A DNA stretch of 64,000 nt from Azorinus chamasolen (Eukaryota > Mollusca > Bivalvia > Cardiida > Solecurtidae). A model generated the notes under the pieces. The model saw nothing but the letters and a program-made list of their open reading frames with translations, was not told where the DNA came from and ran no database searches. Below are positions 1 to 11,294 of the stretch, one piece after another. The translations under genes and the position numbers were made by a program. Each line of letters starts with the position of its first letter. The stretch's first letter is position 1. Where the stretch lies: NCBI GenBank assembly GCA_963576725.1, contig OY755243.1, forward strand, positions 37,280,743 through 37,344,742, given 5' to 3'.

Positions 1-203
1 GAGCACTATCGCATCTTTTGTGGTACATTTTGTCTACGAATCATGTAGTAATCAATTGAAAAATAACTTGCAAAACTGCGATGGTGTAAAGATGCACCCT
101 CACATCTTTTTCATGACCAATGGGGACTCGCGATCTAATATCGGAAAAAGATGCGATGACCCTAACAGGACACGTACACTATCGCGTTTTTCAAAGCGGA
201 AAC
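1..203 (-). repeat. Dispersed repeat, inverted copy of 2740-2840
   Basis: The reverse complement matches the plus strand around 2740-2840 over about 100 bases, sharing words such as GCGATAG, CTGTTAGGG, CATCGCATC and CGCGAGTC. Several short GCGAT/ATCGC and GTGTA/TACAC pairs occur inside, so the repeat is itself partly palindromic. No family name recognised. The apparent short reading frames here are not supported as genes. Confidence 0.55.
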
Positions 204-330
204 TTTCTAGTTTGTCCCGATGTTCATGCCGGATCAGAATGTTCCTGTATGAACTGTCTAAAGTTTTCAGTCTTCTTTGAGCAGTTGCCTTCATTTCAGG
301 AATATTACATTGATTTTAATGGGCCGTTTC

Positions 331-1421
331 CTTAAATTCAATTTACATTATAGCCTCTCTAAAGTAACCCAAAATTTTAACAAGGCATGGGAATCTGTAG
401 TAAACAAAGTGACTTTTAGACAGCTTAATTCAATAAAGAGGTTAAGTATTTAATTGCTGCATTTATACAAAGGGCTGGTGAGTTGCTTTCATTTATAGGG
501 CCATTTTAGAGAGAGTTATTGTACATTAATACTGTTTTAGATATGAACGCTTTCCTTTTGCTCTGCTTCCCTAAGCTTGTTTGCCCAGGTATACTGGGAT
601 AAATATTATTGGAGGGCAAACTTGGTGGCAATAAATGTGTATTTCCTTTTATAACAAGGGGTGATTTAGCACTAATAACATGTCAACAAATATGTCAATG
701 TGTTTTCTTCTTTAAATACTTCGAAAATCAAAGCAAACATCAGATACAGTACAAAACTACCAAGGAAGGTATGTGGCAAATATGAAAAACAAAATCTGAC
801 TATTAAACATCTATCACCTTTTAACGCACAAACAACACAATAAAACGCCGATTATATCAGCACCCAACGTCTGTATCCAAACTATCATATAACAAATAAT
901 CGTGAATTACACATAAATGTGTTTGATGTTGTTTATAACATTTTTACAGTCAATGCCATGTCATACCTAGAACAACTGTCTTGATCCAGATCCAGATGCC
1001 GATGGACTTAAAACTACATCCGGATCGAAACTGTTTCAAAAGGACAACATGATTACGCTCGATACGATTAAGCTGGGCATCTCATCCGGATCTAAATTAC
1101 TTGCAAATAAATATATAACTATGTAAGATGTATATCTAAAACCTCTTTGGACTTGGAACTTGAAATGAAAAAGTCTTTAGAACGTTGAGATTCAAGAGTG
1201 GCCTTTTAACTAAATTAATTAAAGAAAAGTATATTTGTTTTATTATACCATGCAGGTCAAATGTTGACTAAATGGAAATCTGGATCTATCAATGACTAGA
1301 ACTAGATATTAAAAAAAAGACAAATGCACAATTTTCAAAAAGATCCGTGTTGAACCATATATACATTCGGATTATAATTTGCAATATTAACTGTTGATAA
1401 ATACACATGCTTAGTGAAGCC
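331..1421. other. Intergenic stretch without a recognisable gene
   Basis: AT-rich sequence with stops in all frames. Only a degenerate GATCCAGATG.../...CATCCGGATC segment near 975-1100 stands out; it resembles a decayed family C palindrome (see 26943-27017). Confidence 0.5.
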
Positions 1422-1820
1422 GATGAATGAATGAATGAATGAATGATTGAATGACATAATTAATTGATTAATTAATGATTGAACCAACGAATGCATAATT
1501 AATTGAATTAAATAAATACATAATGAATGAAAGAATGAATAAATGAATGATTGAACGAACGAACGAATGAATGAATGTATGAATGAGCGAATGAAGGAAT
1601 GAAAGCGTGAATAAAAGAAGGAAGGGAAGAATGAAGGATGGAAGGAAAGAAGGCACGTATGAATGAAGAAGTAATTAATAAAAAATGAAGGAATGAAAAA
1701 TGAATTATTAATTGAATAAATACATAAATTGATATACAAACGATCGAATGAATAAACGAATGAAGGAACAAATGAATAAATGAATGAATTAATTAATTAA
1801 TTTCTGAATGAATGAATTTC
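1422..1820. repeat. GAAT tetranucleotide microsatellite, about 400 bp, imperfect
   Basis: Runs of GAATGAAT with GAAC, GAAG and TTAATTAA interruptions. Read on the minus strand it gives Phe/Ile/His/Ser-rich frames of up to 134 codons, which are low-complexity artefacts. Confidence 0.95.
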
Positions 1821-2730
1821 TTTATTTAACGAAGATTAATCAGTAAGTCGGTCAAAGGATAAGAATTATGTTCATAATAGGCATAGTTATTAATTACCAG
1901 CTATTAATGGAACAGATTCCTAGTAATAAAAGTACAAATATGAGTCATGCAGGGAACATCACATGCAAAACAAATAACCGCCCGAACAGCACCACAACAA
2001 GAACACACAGCAAATATACATACTGTTAAAATACAAAGAGGCGCACAAAGACAAAACAAACAAACAATAGGGGGAAGATGAGAGTACCGCATTGGAATGG
2101 TCAGTGACAATAGCCACTGGGGGTTAAACCGGTTTAGGGGCGCCCAACCTCACACTTATTCCAGCTCCACCCTAAGAGACAAACAGTGTAAATAAACGTA
2201 TCCCCTCTCCGACTAATCTACAACCGCGATGGAAAATACAGTGGTAAATTGCATGTAAATAAAAACATAATTATTTAAGTGAAACAAACTGTATCCACCT
2301 ATCGCTAGCGTACTAATTGATTGAGCTGCAAACAGAGTAACTGTAGAAACGTAAGTTGAGGTTAGAGACACGCGATTAAGTAATCTGAATCCATTCTGTA
2401 TACCATCTGGAGTTTAGCACACATTATTATAAATATATTTTAGTATATTATAACAGTTTTTGAACCATCGTTTTATGGATATTAGTTTTTATGCTTTCTT
2501 AAATGTATATTTGTGTGTCACTATTATATATCTTCTCTCAATTTTTATTTCTTTCTGATTTTATTTGTCAATGTACAACGCCATTGAATGCATTATTTGC
2601 AAAAATAGGCGTTTAACCAAGTGATTAAGTTTCAAAGTTTCAATATTGTGCAAGAAACAAATACTTTAAGTAGGTTTCTTTTTATGTACGGTTTTGTCAA
2701 AGTTTTAGACATACCGGTGAAGCCATATAA
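1821..2730. other. Gene-free stretch, possible dispersed repeat at 1905-2225
   Basis: AT-rich without exon-like structure. The part from 1905 to 2225 (words GAGTCATGCAGGGAACATCA and GGGGCGCCCAACC) has a different composition from its flanks and looks like an old repeat copy. The family is not identified. Confidence 0.3.
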
Positions 2731-3110
2731 CTAAAGACCCGGGAAAAATGCGATAGCTATGTGTTCTGTTAGGGCCATCGCATCATGTTTTCGATTTTGG
2801 TGCGCGAGTCGCTGTTTGTCAGGAAACAAGATGCGAAAGTGTACCCTTACACTATCATATTCTTTTTTCAAGTTAATTTCCAATAGATTTCTATAGAATT
2901 CGTGGAAAAATCGGTCAAAAACAAATGCGAAAGTGTACCGTTGAATTATCGCACTTCTTTCGGACAAGCGTAAACAAAGCGATGGTGCAAGGTTACATTC
3001 TCGCATCTTTTTTCGAAATTATTTCCAAAAGAATACCATAGGATACCAAAAATGTGATAAGGAAACGTTGCACTTTCGCATTTTTTGGCGATTTACCAAA
3101 ATTCTAAAAA
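2731..3110 (+). repeat. Local array of GCGAAAGTGTA-type repeats
   Basis: At least five irregular copies of a motif like ATGCGAAAGTGTACC paired with a reversed partner (TATCGCACTTC), at about 2749, 2829, 2927, 2985 and 3052. The first part is the inverted partner of 1-203. Confidence 0.55.
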
Positions 3111-3189
3111 CGTGTTGGCCCCAATAGAATTCCGTAGAATGGCAATTAAATTCACGAAGTTGTTGCAAAAGCAGAAACTGTAGAATCAG

Positions 3190-3276
3190 ATATATCCATA
3201 CGGAGCAGACCCTGATCAGACGGCTCCTATATGGTATATTCTTTTTGCAAAGACGTATGAAATAAGGGGTTAAGAT
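3190..3276 (+). mobile_element. Truncated family B palindromic element
   Basis: Contains GAGCAGACCCTGATCAGACG and GGCTCCTATA, the left arm and pivot of family B (intact copy at 54792-55033), then a right end running into GGGGTTAAG. The right arm of the hairpin is lost. Confidence 0.6.
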
Positions 3277-3486
3277 CTGTTAAACGATTCATATGTAATT
3301 ATGTACCCTACAATTCGGCCACAATCTCGCACATAAATTCACAAATCCATAGATGCATGGAATCGTATATACATGCATAAATAAATGTCAGACAATCAAT
3401 ATATGCTCTAATCAACGCTTTGTCTGAAATGAGACAAACGGATCACAGACACAGATCGGACAGCTCCTACAGAAACATACCGATCA

Positions 3487-3627
3487 TTAAGCTGTAACAC
3501 GTGTTTCTAGATATGTGTAGTGATACATTTTAGAACAAGTCTGTATTGTAAATGTTCGAAGGACCGAACTTTCACTTCGAGTTACCTCGAAAGTCGATTT
3601 ATCCGATTCGAGATATTGAAGTTGAAC
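3487..3627 (+). mobile_element. Right-end fragment of a TA-type MITE (same family as 11021-11294)
   Basis: Shares TTTCTAGATATGTG, ATACATTTTAGAACAA and TGTAAATGTTCGAAGGAC with 11195-11260 and ends in GAAGTTGAACTGTA, the terminal inverted repeat of that family. The left half is missing. Confidence 0.6.
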
Positions 3628-5317
3628 TGTATTTGTAAGAGTTCAAAGGTATATGATCAAAACTACCGTCCACCTTTTGACAAGTAGTTAATATATGCTA
3701 ACCATTGACCTCATACTCATGTTAGAAGACAGGAATGTATAATATCAATTAGTTTACAAAACGTTTACAATGACATCATGAAAAAGGACAGGGCGACCAT
3801 TACAGGAAATATAGAATCAGCATCCTGAAGCTGATAACACAGTCATAACACATTGCATCTTAGTGTCCAAACACTGCAGAAGAAAACTTAATCAAATACA
3901 TACATAAATTTCGACATTTTTATATAAAAAAGAGATGTTTGTGAAACATGTATACCCCAGACCCCCTGACATTTGACCTAGTGATCTAAAAACAACAGGG
4001 ATCATCTAGTGGTCATGACCAACCACCACAGCAAGTTTGAACATCCTAAGCCAAAAACATTGAGCAGTTATTGATCAGAAATCGTTTCACCAGTTAAGGT
4101 CATGGTGAATTTGACCTTTGACCTAATGACCTCAAAAACTATAGGGGTCATGTATTGGTCATGACCAACCACCACTGCAAGTGTGAAGATCCTTAGCCAC
4201 ACCATTGACTACATATCATGCAATGAACTTAAACAAACAATATGTGCGGAGTTCAATCAGAACCCACATGTGCAGAAAGAGGTCTCTTCTAGCTTCCACT
4301 AGGCGATGCAAGATGATAGTTTTGGTCACTTAACATGGAATAATAGTCTGATTTGCTACAGATATAGCTGGATGGAAGAAAATCACTTCAGATATTTCAA
4401 TCAGGTCCGACTAAAGGAATCGAATGACTGACGATTATGGTGGTGATGATGATGATTATAATTTGTCATTCAGTGTTCCTTACAGCGACGGTATACATTA
4501 CTCTACAGGTGAGGTAGTTTCTGGTCACAGGTTACTTCTCGCAATGGCGTAGTCATTAATCACAGAACAGTATGGTGATGCATGCCCATGTCTATGGTAT
4601 TAGATACATGCCATCAATAATGCAAAATATGGTTCCATGCAAATTCTCTCAAAGCGGGCATTATTAATGCCTTAGATAAACGGTTTAACGGGCTTTGTCA
4701 TTTGTCTTAGATCACTGGTGACAATTGCAGTGTCTGTGATTTTAGGCAAATATATTGCAACGGTGCAAATAAGAAACCGGACAATCAAACGTATGCAAAT
4801 AGTGAACCCCTAGATCAAGCCGTTCCTGAAGGAGCATGTTGACCAGGGTCTTTATTATGTGCCTCCATGCCAGTCTAATTTAACGTTAAGTTATCAAACT
4901 AGTACAAAACTGATTTATTCGGCATTACATCCTAATGAACGGTGTAGACTGTGTGCGCGAATACTTATGGAGGTTAGGGTATTCTTGCAAGGGCGCTATT
5001 ATTATTTATTTATAAAAAGGTAATTGTGCTATCGATGTCACGTTGAGTGAACTAGTGCTAACAATCATATTTATTATATGTTGACCTGGGAGTCTAAATT
5101 ATCGATTATTATTAGGTATTTCAGGAGCGACTTTATCTGATGAATTACACAATCGAGCATTAACTCATTTGCGGTATGACTCAAAAAAGGACAATTAACG
5201 GAAGGAAAGAGCTCTTCTGGAGCTCTGATTAATTCCCGAGAATAATGTTTAAAGTACACAATGTAAAAGCAACTTTCTGAAATTAATGTCTAAAGGCGCA
5301 TATGCTCTGTTGATAAC
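3628..5317. repeat. Gene-free stretch with a degenerate two-unit tandem repeat near 3960-4215
   Basis: Two units about 147 bp apart both read TTTGACCTA.TGA..T, then GGTCATGACCAACCACCAC and AAGTTTGAA.ATCCT. This is the style of core repeat seen in bivalve pearl-like families. The remainder to 5317 shows no exon with good splice borders. Confidence 0.45.
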
Positions 5318-5412
5318 TACACAATTTTAAAAGATTTCTTTTTCTAATAAAAGCTCCTTTTCAGAGACTTTATTCAAATAGGTTTGGTCAAGTTTAGTCC
5401 ATGAGGGAATGG
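5318..5412 (+). mobile_element. Solo right half of a family H element
   Basis: Matches the right end of family H (for example 27980-28070): AAAGCTCCTTTTC, TTTATTCAAA, then ATGAGGGAATGGG followed by TTAA at 5413-5416. The palindromic centre and left end are absent. Confidence 0.55.
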
Positions 5413-5585
5413 GTTAAACCGATTGTCCGTGTTAAATGTGCTCCTTCGATTTAGAAGGCTTCTCTACAGTAGCGGAATCTCTCTAAACATACCTTGCATG
5501 CACAGTCTCATGACCTTGTGAAATAATTAATGATTAAGTTTCAACAATTCACTGTAACGCGGAGTCCTTGGGTGGAAGCCGCAAC

Positions 5586-5870
5586 ATGGATGTGCATTTT
5601 AACTTGTACGTATTTGCTTTATTACAATGGGCAGTTCCATCGGAACAAACACTACTGCTCTCGAGGAAGAAAAATGACCTCTGCTTTCGACGGATATTTA
5701 ATGTACAAGTGAAAAATTGTATGAATGAATGCCTTGCGAGATCACTTTGTCAGTCAATTAACTATCACCGAGCTTCAAAAACATGTGAGTTAAACAACGT
5801 TACAAATGGTTACAGCGTCTTACGAAAAGCGCGTGGGTGGATTTACCAAGAAAAATCAAGCTTTAAAAAC
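5586..5870 (+). CDS. PAN/apple-domain secreted-type protein, exon 1
   Basis: Ninety-five codons from an ATG at 5586 to a GTAAGT donor at 5871, phase 0. The start (MDVHFNLYVFALLQWAVPSEQ) could be a weak signal peptide. Residues about 35-85 carry a PAN/apple-like cysteine pattern: KNCMNEC, then RSLCQSINY, then KTCEL. PAN modules bind protein or carbohydrate outside cells. The frame is open upstream to 5568 without another ATG, so 5586 is chosen; an earlier exon with a better signal peptide is possible. A 60-codon frame from 5530 in another phase lacks the cysteine pattern and was not used. Joins exon 2 at 7437. Confidence 0.75.
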
Positions 5871-5898
5871 GTAAGTATGATCAATTGTATAACATTTA

Positions 5899-6225
5899 CA
5901 GTGAACCCTCATTACAACGGAGGTGTTTGTTTCAAAACAGTTTGCTGGTATAACGAGGTTGCCGTTATAACGAGCTTAAATAAGAAAGGAACCATATGGC
6001 CAGTTTTAAACTAGTACCAACAAGTGAACGCTTAATGCAGAAGAGCAAAAACCCGACCTTTTTTGCACTTCTTGTATTCTGCATTAAGCGATCAGTTGTC
6101 TTATTGGTATTGCACCTATTTATCCAGTAGTTGTTTCAAAAACTTAACGGTAATTTTGGTTCAATGCATGCTGCCGGTATAACGAGGTTGCCATTGTAAC
6201 GAATGCCGGTATAATGAGGGTTCGG
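5899..6225 (+). mobile_element. MITE with TA target duplication inside the intron
   Basis: Begins CAGTGAACCCTCATTA and ends TAATGAGGGTTCGG, flanked by TA at 5897-5898 and 6226-6227. A central hairpin has CGCTTAATGCAGAAG and, reversed, CTTCTTGTATTCTGCATTAAGCG. GTATAACGAGG repeats lie just inside both ends. TA flanks and these ends suggest Tc1/mariner or pogo mobilisation (inference). Confidence 0.75.
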
Positions 6226-6419
6226 TATGTTAGTAATTAATTTTATTCGATAAATATCTCGTTATGTTCCACCAAAGATCATTCAGGTCTTGTAACGGAC
6301 CCATGCCTCAAATTTCTAAAGGTCAGTCAGAAGATAAGGACAGTCACAAATAAGGACAGTCATTCCGCCCCCGATGCCTAAATAAAGTGCGGGCACACAT
6401 GCACGTACACGCCGCCGCT

Positions 6420-6505
6420 CGCATGCACACACACACACGCACACGCACACGCACACGCGCACGCGCACGCGCACACGCACACCCGCACACCCGCACACCC
6501 GCGCA
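6420..6505. repeat. CA/CG alternating repeat
   Basis: ACACACGCACACGCACACGC passing into GCGCACGCGCACGC and then CACACCCGC units. Alternating purine-pyrimidine DNA of this kind can adopt Z-form. Two Cys/Val/Arg-rich minus-strand frames over it are artefacts. Confidence 0.9.
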
Positions 6506-6594
6506 GTGAACACCATTAAAGATCCTGAACACTCATTTAAGATGACTTATGTATATTGACAGTATACACGTTTGAAAAAACGGGACGTATAATG

Positions 6595-7140
6595 AAATGG
6601 CTCTGTCTGTCTGCCCGTCTGTCTGTCCGTATGTCTGGAACATCTGTAACTCAAGCACTGCTAGGAGGATCTTCTCAAGTTTCACCACAATGTTTATCTT
6701 GATATGCTACAGTAGCATGTGTGTGTCCCGGTACGTATATCAAAGGTCAATGTCGCTCAATTAGACTTAGAATTTGCGTCTAGTAAATATGTTCTGTTTG
6801 GTGTATACTTTTCAAATTTCACAACAATGTTTATCTGGTCATGCTATAGTAGTATGTATGTGTCCCGTTACGTATATCCGAGGTCAAGGTCGCATAATTC
6901 AACTTCGAATTTGCGTTTAGGAAATATGTTAACCTCATTTTGTCTTTCAAAACACCTCTAACTCAAGTTCTGCTTGGTGGACCCTTCTCAAAATGCACCA
7001 CAATGCTTATCTGGACATGCTACAGTAGCATTGGTGAGTCCCGGTACGTATATCCAAAGTGAAGGTCGCACAATTGGACCTAGAATTTCAATTTATTTTG
7101 AACAAGGCCTCGGTAAATTGTGCCCACTTGCACTCTTGTT
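6595..7140 (-). mobile_element. Pearl-like element: three core units plus GTCT/CCGT microsatellite
   Basis: Three related units contain CACCACAATGTTTATCT, ATGCTACAGTAGCATG, CCCGGTACGTATATC and GGTCGC.CAATT, with CAATG landmarks near 6688, 6825 and 7001. A CTGTCTGTCTGCCCGTCTG microsatellite at 6601-6640 lies on the left. Read on the minus strand the order is core then (ACGG/ACAG)n, as in pearl elements. Confidence 0.65.
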
Positions 7141-7436
7141 GAAATTAAGTGATAATTCATGAAGCGGCCATTTTGAATTGTGCAACAGTGAGACATATCT
7201 GGTGCTATTATTGTGATATATTTTCAATATCACATGAAAATGTAATACACGGTATGCGACATAACTACTGCTCGTGTGTAGGCAAGTTAAATACCTTAGG
7301 ATCAAACGACTGGATAGAATTAGAGAAACAGACAAATCTAGAGTTCTGATAGAATTTGATAGAAAATCGGTAAAAAATGTTTCACCCTTTTGACAACAGC
7401 TTACTAGTGTTATGTTTTTGTTTTGTTCACTTTCAG

Positions 7437-8345
7437 AGCAAGTTTTCACATTGTAGTTGCCCGGGTGGTGAAAAATGTGTCATTGCACCCGAAGGAAGCC
7501 ACTGTGTTTTTGAGGAATGCAAGAGTTTGACGGGACAAAGACGTTCTAACATGAACACTGTTGGAGCGCGATCTGAACACAAGATGGTTTGTGTACGCGA
7601 TATCGCAGAGTTTGACGCTATTCGAGATTCCAAATCAAACCTGTTTCCTCTGGTTTGCACCCCTGAAGGAATATGGGCTATTGAAACGGAATCCTCGTGC
7701 TTCACGATTGCCTTCGCTTTGAATTCAAACACAAACATTGATCCATACAAAGCCTGGTTGACTGGAGATAATTCACGATCAGATATCGAGTGTCTGACGT
7801 CATTCAATTGTCACCATCATTATCGTAATGATGTTATTGAAGTATGGAATCATTTACCTATATCAAAAATTCGATTTTCTATTTTCAAGCACAACCAGGG
7901 GGTACACTACATTGTGTTTGATGGAAACAATAGTATGTACACAGACTGGTTTTCTCATATTCGAGTAATTGAGTCGAGCTGGCTCGATCTTGTCACTACC
8001 ACGACGGAAATTAAGACTGTGAAATATCATAGTGGTTATTTCTTCAGTATGAAGGGTCATGAATTAGATGGCAGAATGCGGCGATTCTACATTAACAACT
8101 ATTACAATCACTGTCCGGGCGATCAAGGATGGTTTACGGCCTTGTTTGTTACCAGGTATGGCGGTGGTACATGTGACTGGGAAAAACACGGCAAGAATTC
8201 AACATTCTTTATGTATTCTGTTCAAGACACAGCAGATGTGTTTGGTAATGCTAAACTAGCAGAGCGTGTTTATGTACTGTTAGACCTTAAAATAAAGCTT
8301 AGTCGACGAAAAGGTATCGGGGGTAAAGATACCATCGGAAAGTAA
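7437..8345 (+). CDS. PAN/apple-domain secreted-type protein, exon 2 (C-terminal)
   Basis: Opens in phase 0 after the acceptor and runs 302 codons to TAA, giving about 397 residues with exon 1. It begins with a cysteine-rich stretch (SCPGGEKC, HCVFEEC) and later has VWNHLPISKI, VFDGNN.MYTDWFS, a serine/tryptophan turn (ESSWLDL), MRRFYINNYYNHCPGDQGWF, CDWEKH and FFMYS. I associate this WFS/SSW/CPGDQGW/CDWE pattern with expanded PAN-bearing families of mollusc proteins of unknown function; this is recalled, not searched. There is no transmembrane segment, so secretion is likely. The last 30 residues are basic. No clear polyadenylation signal was identified. Confidence 0.85.
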   Translation, partial: SKFSHCSCPGGEKCVIAPEGSHCVFEECKSLTGQRRSNMNTVGARSEHKMVCVRDIAEFDAIRDSKSNLFPLVCTPEGIWAIETESSCFTIAFALNSNTNIDPYKAWLTGDNSRSDIECLTSFNCHHHYRNDVIEVWNHLPISKIRFSIFKHNQGVHYIVFDGNNSMYTDWFSHIRVIESSWLDLVTTTTEIKTVKYHSGYFFSMKGHELDGRMRRFYINNYYNHCPGDQGWFTALFVTRYGGGTCDWEKHGKNSTFFMYSVQDTADVFGNAKLAERVYVLLDLKIKLSRRKGIGGKDTIGK

Positions 8346-8639
8346 GGGGAAAGAGGTATAAGAAAATAATACGGTTAACAACTTAACATATAAACGAAAG
8401 TGCCTTTTTGACGTTTAATGCCGAACAAAGGTAAAGCATAAAAGATCCACTTTTGTCCATACCAGAAACTTAAAAGGACCAAGAATTGACCTTTTTGTGA
8501 AACTTGTATAGAAGTTCCACAGCAAGTGTATGTCAATTCGGGCACTAGGTAAACTGAATAATTAACGATGCTTTTTCGGAAATATTTGCTAAGCGTAAGA
8601 AGCGTGTTTAAATACATTCCAGATGGGTTGTTTAATGAC

Positions 8640-9490
8640 GTCTTCCCATTTTAGGGAATGCAACAACTTTGTATGTGAAAATAAGAGCAAATTACATGTA
8701 TATACATGTTTAATAGACGAGAAGCAAGCGCTCGACTGTGTGTGGAATGAGGAACTTATTGTGAAATTATACCATACATATATGGACACGAATCTGTTTA
8801 AGGCCATAGTGGATTTGTATCGGAACCGCGTTAAGAGTTATGACCACACCTTCGACTGGTTCCTAGTATTACAGGGTACCAGGCAGGGCGGGAAAATCGG
8901 TCCCCATCTGTACCTTATCTTTATTAATGACCTCCTTGACAAGCTTGTAAGTAGTGAATACGGATTATATAGTTGTATGTTTAGGTACGTATATAATGCT
9001 AACACAGAGGCAGTTATAGTAACAAACGAATATTCAACACCAAACAATCGTCAGTGGTTACTAGGTAATATCCAAGTTTTATGTGCATTTAGAAGTTTTT
9101 TTCAGACAATACAGAGAGTTCGTGCATATCGCTCAAAACCATTCAATCAAATTAAGTAATGCATTTTGAGTATTTCGAATTGCGGGGTATATGAACATGG
9201 GGTTAACCCTTTGTCAGCAAAACATTTGTATGAAACTATAGTAATCCCGAAAGCTCTACACGGTTGCGAGCTCTGGTCAGATCTATATGGTATGGGGATG
9301 CATCAGACGTTTTAGAAATCTCGGTTCGGCATTAAGTATATTCAACATGTGCCTGAATGCTCACGTATAGATGTAGCTCTCAGCTCGCTAGGTATAATCA
9401 ACGTGGAAAAGCATTGTCATTGAGAACATAAATACCAAATATATGGCCTGGCGCATTTATCTGAACACAGCCCACAAGAATTTGTTGTGA
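8640..9490 (+). pseudogene. LINE reverse transcriptase remnant
   Basis: The frame 8623-9159 contains CLIDEKQALDCVWNEELIVKLY and QGTRQGGKIGP.LYLIFINDLLD, motifs of the palm region of non-LTR reverse transcriptases. The following YADD catalytic box is not intact. Downstream, in broken frames, LYETIVIPKALHGCELW (9220-9275) and IDVALSSLGIINVEKH (9370-9415) match the usual C-terminal region. Stops and frame shifts make it inactive; both ends are lost. Confidence 0.85.
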
Positions 9491-9930
9491 TACACCCCTA
9501 TCCCCCGGGTTGCTACTTTGAGTAAACACTGTCGTAAAATGCTACGTTTTTCCTAAGCAGTTGTCAAATTTATTAACTTGTTGTGTGCAAAGCCTTATAT
9601 CTCAAGTTGTAGGAAATGTAATTAGCTAACATATTAAGTTTGCGCACCATATAGTTCTGTAATAAACCTGTACTTTGAATGCTAGAGTAGAGCTTTGGGA
9701 GAAAATATGCAACATGTACGGCAACGACGTAATCAAACAGATGAATTTCCCGCAGAAACTCCAACTAGTTTACCTATTGTCTGGATTAACTAATTTCGTA
9801 GATGCAAATTTGATTGAAACTTTTATAGAATTGTAGTGACGATTTGTTTCAGCATCTTGGATTACCGTGACCAGTAGAAGTGTTTTATTCAATGTCTGGG
9901 GACACTAGTTATTCTGAAACCCTCTAGTCA
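9491..9930. other. Gene-free stretch
   Basis: AT-rich sequence after the LINE remnant with no exon or repeat that I can recognise. Confidence 0.4.
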
Positions 9931-9987
9931 GTAACTAAATCTTTAACTGTCACTTCATGAATATTCGTGTAAGAACTAATGGCATCA

Positions 9988-10018
<31 letters not shown>

Positions 10019-10195
10019 GATTTCCAATGACCTATGAAAAGAGGGATAGTTGGCTATGACAGAAACTGTAGAACAATGTCTATATTATGTCATAAGCAAA
10101 CAGAGCAGACCCTGATCAGACCCTGTAGCAGCCGTTTGATCTTGGTCTACTCTTTTTATAAAGTCGTAAAAATGCGTATTTATGGAGTAAACCGT
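9931..10195 (+). mobile_element. Family B element with an AAT microsatellite inside
   Basis: Carries the family B landmarks ATGAATATTCGTGTAAGAA, GACAGAAACTGTAGAA, CAAACAGAGCAGACCCTGAT and a right end ATTTATGGAGTAAACCG followed by TTAA. An (AAT)n run sits at 9988-10018. The hairpin centre is mutated (GACCCTGTAGCAGCCG). Confidence 0.6.
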
Positions 10196-10636
10196 TAATA
10201 GGTTGTGCGTTTGTTGGTATGTTTACGTGTTCTGTAAAATGTATTAAATCATGATGTTATGGCGAGCGAGTAACTGTCGCATCAGGTTTGAAATTGTGTG
10301 ACGTATATATTGTATTATGTGTATCGCATTTTTCTGTTTTATTTGAAGAATGCAAAACGTAGCGGATATATCCCAACGAATGGCACTATGCTGCATACCC
10401 TTGATAGATTAGCAAGTAAAACATAAGTAACTTTCTAAATTTATAACGCTTAACATGCTTATCAAATAGCATTTGTCAAAACAGTGCCTTCTAAACATTC
10501 CACAGTTGAGTTGTCTACGCTTTGTTCTTCAAAATGATTCTGCGTTTCAACCAGCGGTGAGATGTCGAGTACCTTGGACACATCGGGACTCAAACTATGT
10601 GCAACGACAAAGCTTAACATTGATGATGCATCGATA

Positions 10637-10839
10637 CAATAAAACCTCTCTATAACGACCACTAAATTACATAAAGTATTTTGTGTTAAAGAAAGGTGGC
10701 CGGTTAGAGCAAGTTGAAAGTAAAACAGAACGCACCTAAAGGAGCGTTCTGTTTTACTTTCACCTTGCTTTAAGCAGCAACCTGCCCTAAATACCACTAA
10801 TTAACACAATTTAGTGGTCGTTACAGAGAGTTTTTACTG
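10637..10839 (+). mobile_element. Family A MITE, near-complete
   Basis: Ends are CAATAAAACCTCTCTATAACG and its complement CGTTACAGAGAGTTTTTACTG, flanked by TA on both sides. The centre is a long hairpin: AAGTAAAACAGAACGC ... GCGTTCTGTTTTACTTTC, pivot ACCTAAAGGA. CAGTARAACCTCTCTATAACGRCCAC ends plus TA flanks are typical of pogo/Tc1-type MITEs (inference). A 111-codon frame over it is only the palindrome. Confidence 0.85.
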
Positions 10840-11020
10840 TAGCATATTAATGATTAACTATAATTTCATTTGAATTATTATGTAATTATAAATTGTAAAT
10901 GAAGACTATCAAGCTGTACGTTTGTGTGAGCAAAGATACTGAACAACGCAAACAGTTTCGAGTAAACTATTGCTTTATTTATATCGATGCACCATTATAC
11001 ATGAACCGGGAAGATATATA

Positions 11021-11294
11021 CAGTTGAACTTCGATATCTCGAACATCAAGGAACAATACAAATTACTTTGAGATCTAAAACAGGTCCACAGCTTAATGCA
11101 TGTCTAAAATAGGTGCACAGCTTAATGCAGGTCTAGAGTAATGTTGAAAGCTGTTGAATTACTGTAAACCTGCATTAATTATACTGTCACATATGTTTCT
11201 AGATATGCGCAGAGATACATTTTAGAACAATTCTGTATTGTAAATGTTCGAAGGACTGAGTTATCCCGAAGTTCGAGTTATCCGAGTTCAACTC
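11021..11294 (+). mobile_element. MITE with CAGTTGAACTTCG ends
   Basis: Starts CAGTTGAACTTCGATATCTC after TA (11019-11020) and ends CGAAGTTCGAGTTATCCGAG then TTCAACTC. Internal words CACAGCTTAATGCAGGTCTA and AAACCTGCATTAA pair weakly, as in family E. A fragment of the same family is at 3487-3627. Confidence 0.65.

Larger units (their letters stand above)
5871..7436 (+). other. Intron of the PAN-domain gene
   Basis: GTAAGT donor at 5871 and TTGTTCACTTTCAG acceptor ending at 7436; both sides are phase 0. It holds a TA-type MITE (5899-6225), a CA/CG-rich repeat (6420-6505) and a pearl-like tandem array (6595-7140). Confidence 0.75.

Noticed and set aside
1335..1771. Minus-strand frames of 62-134 codons rich in Phe, Ile, His and Ser
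   Set aside because: They are translations of the GAAT microsatellite with three overlapping open frames, as expected of a repeat lacking stops.
10462..10797. 111-codon minus-strand frame
   Set aside because: It spans the family A palindrome; similar frames appear in other copies in either strand. No splice sites or family similarity.
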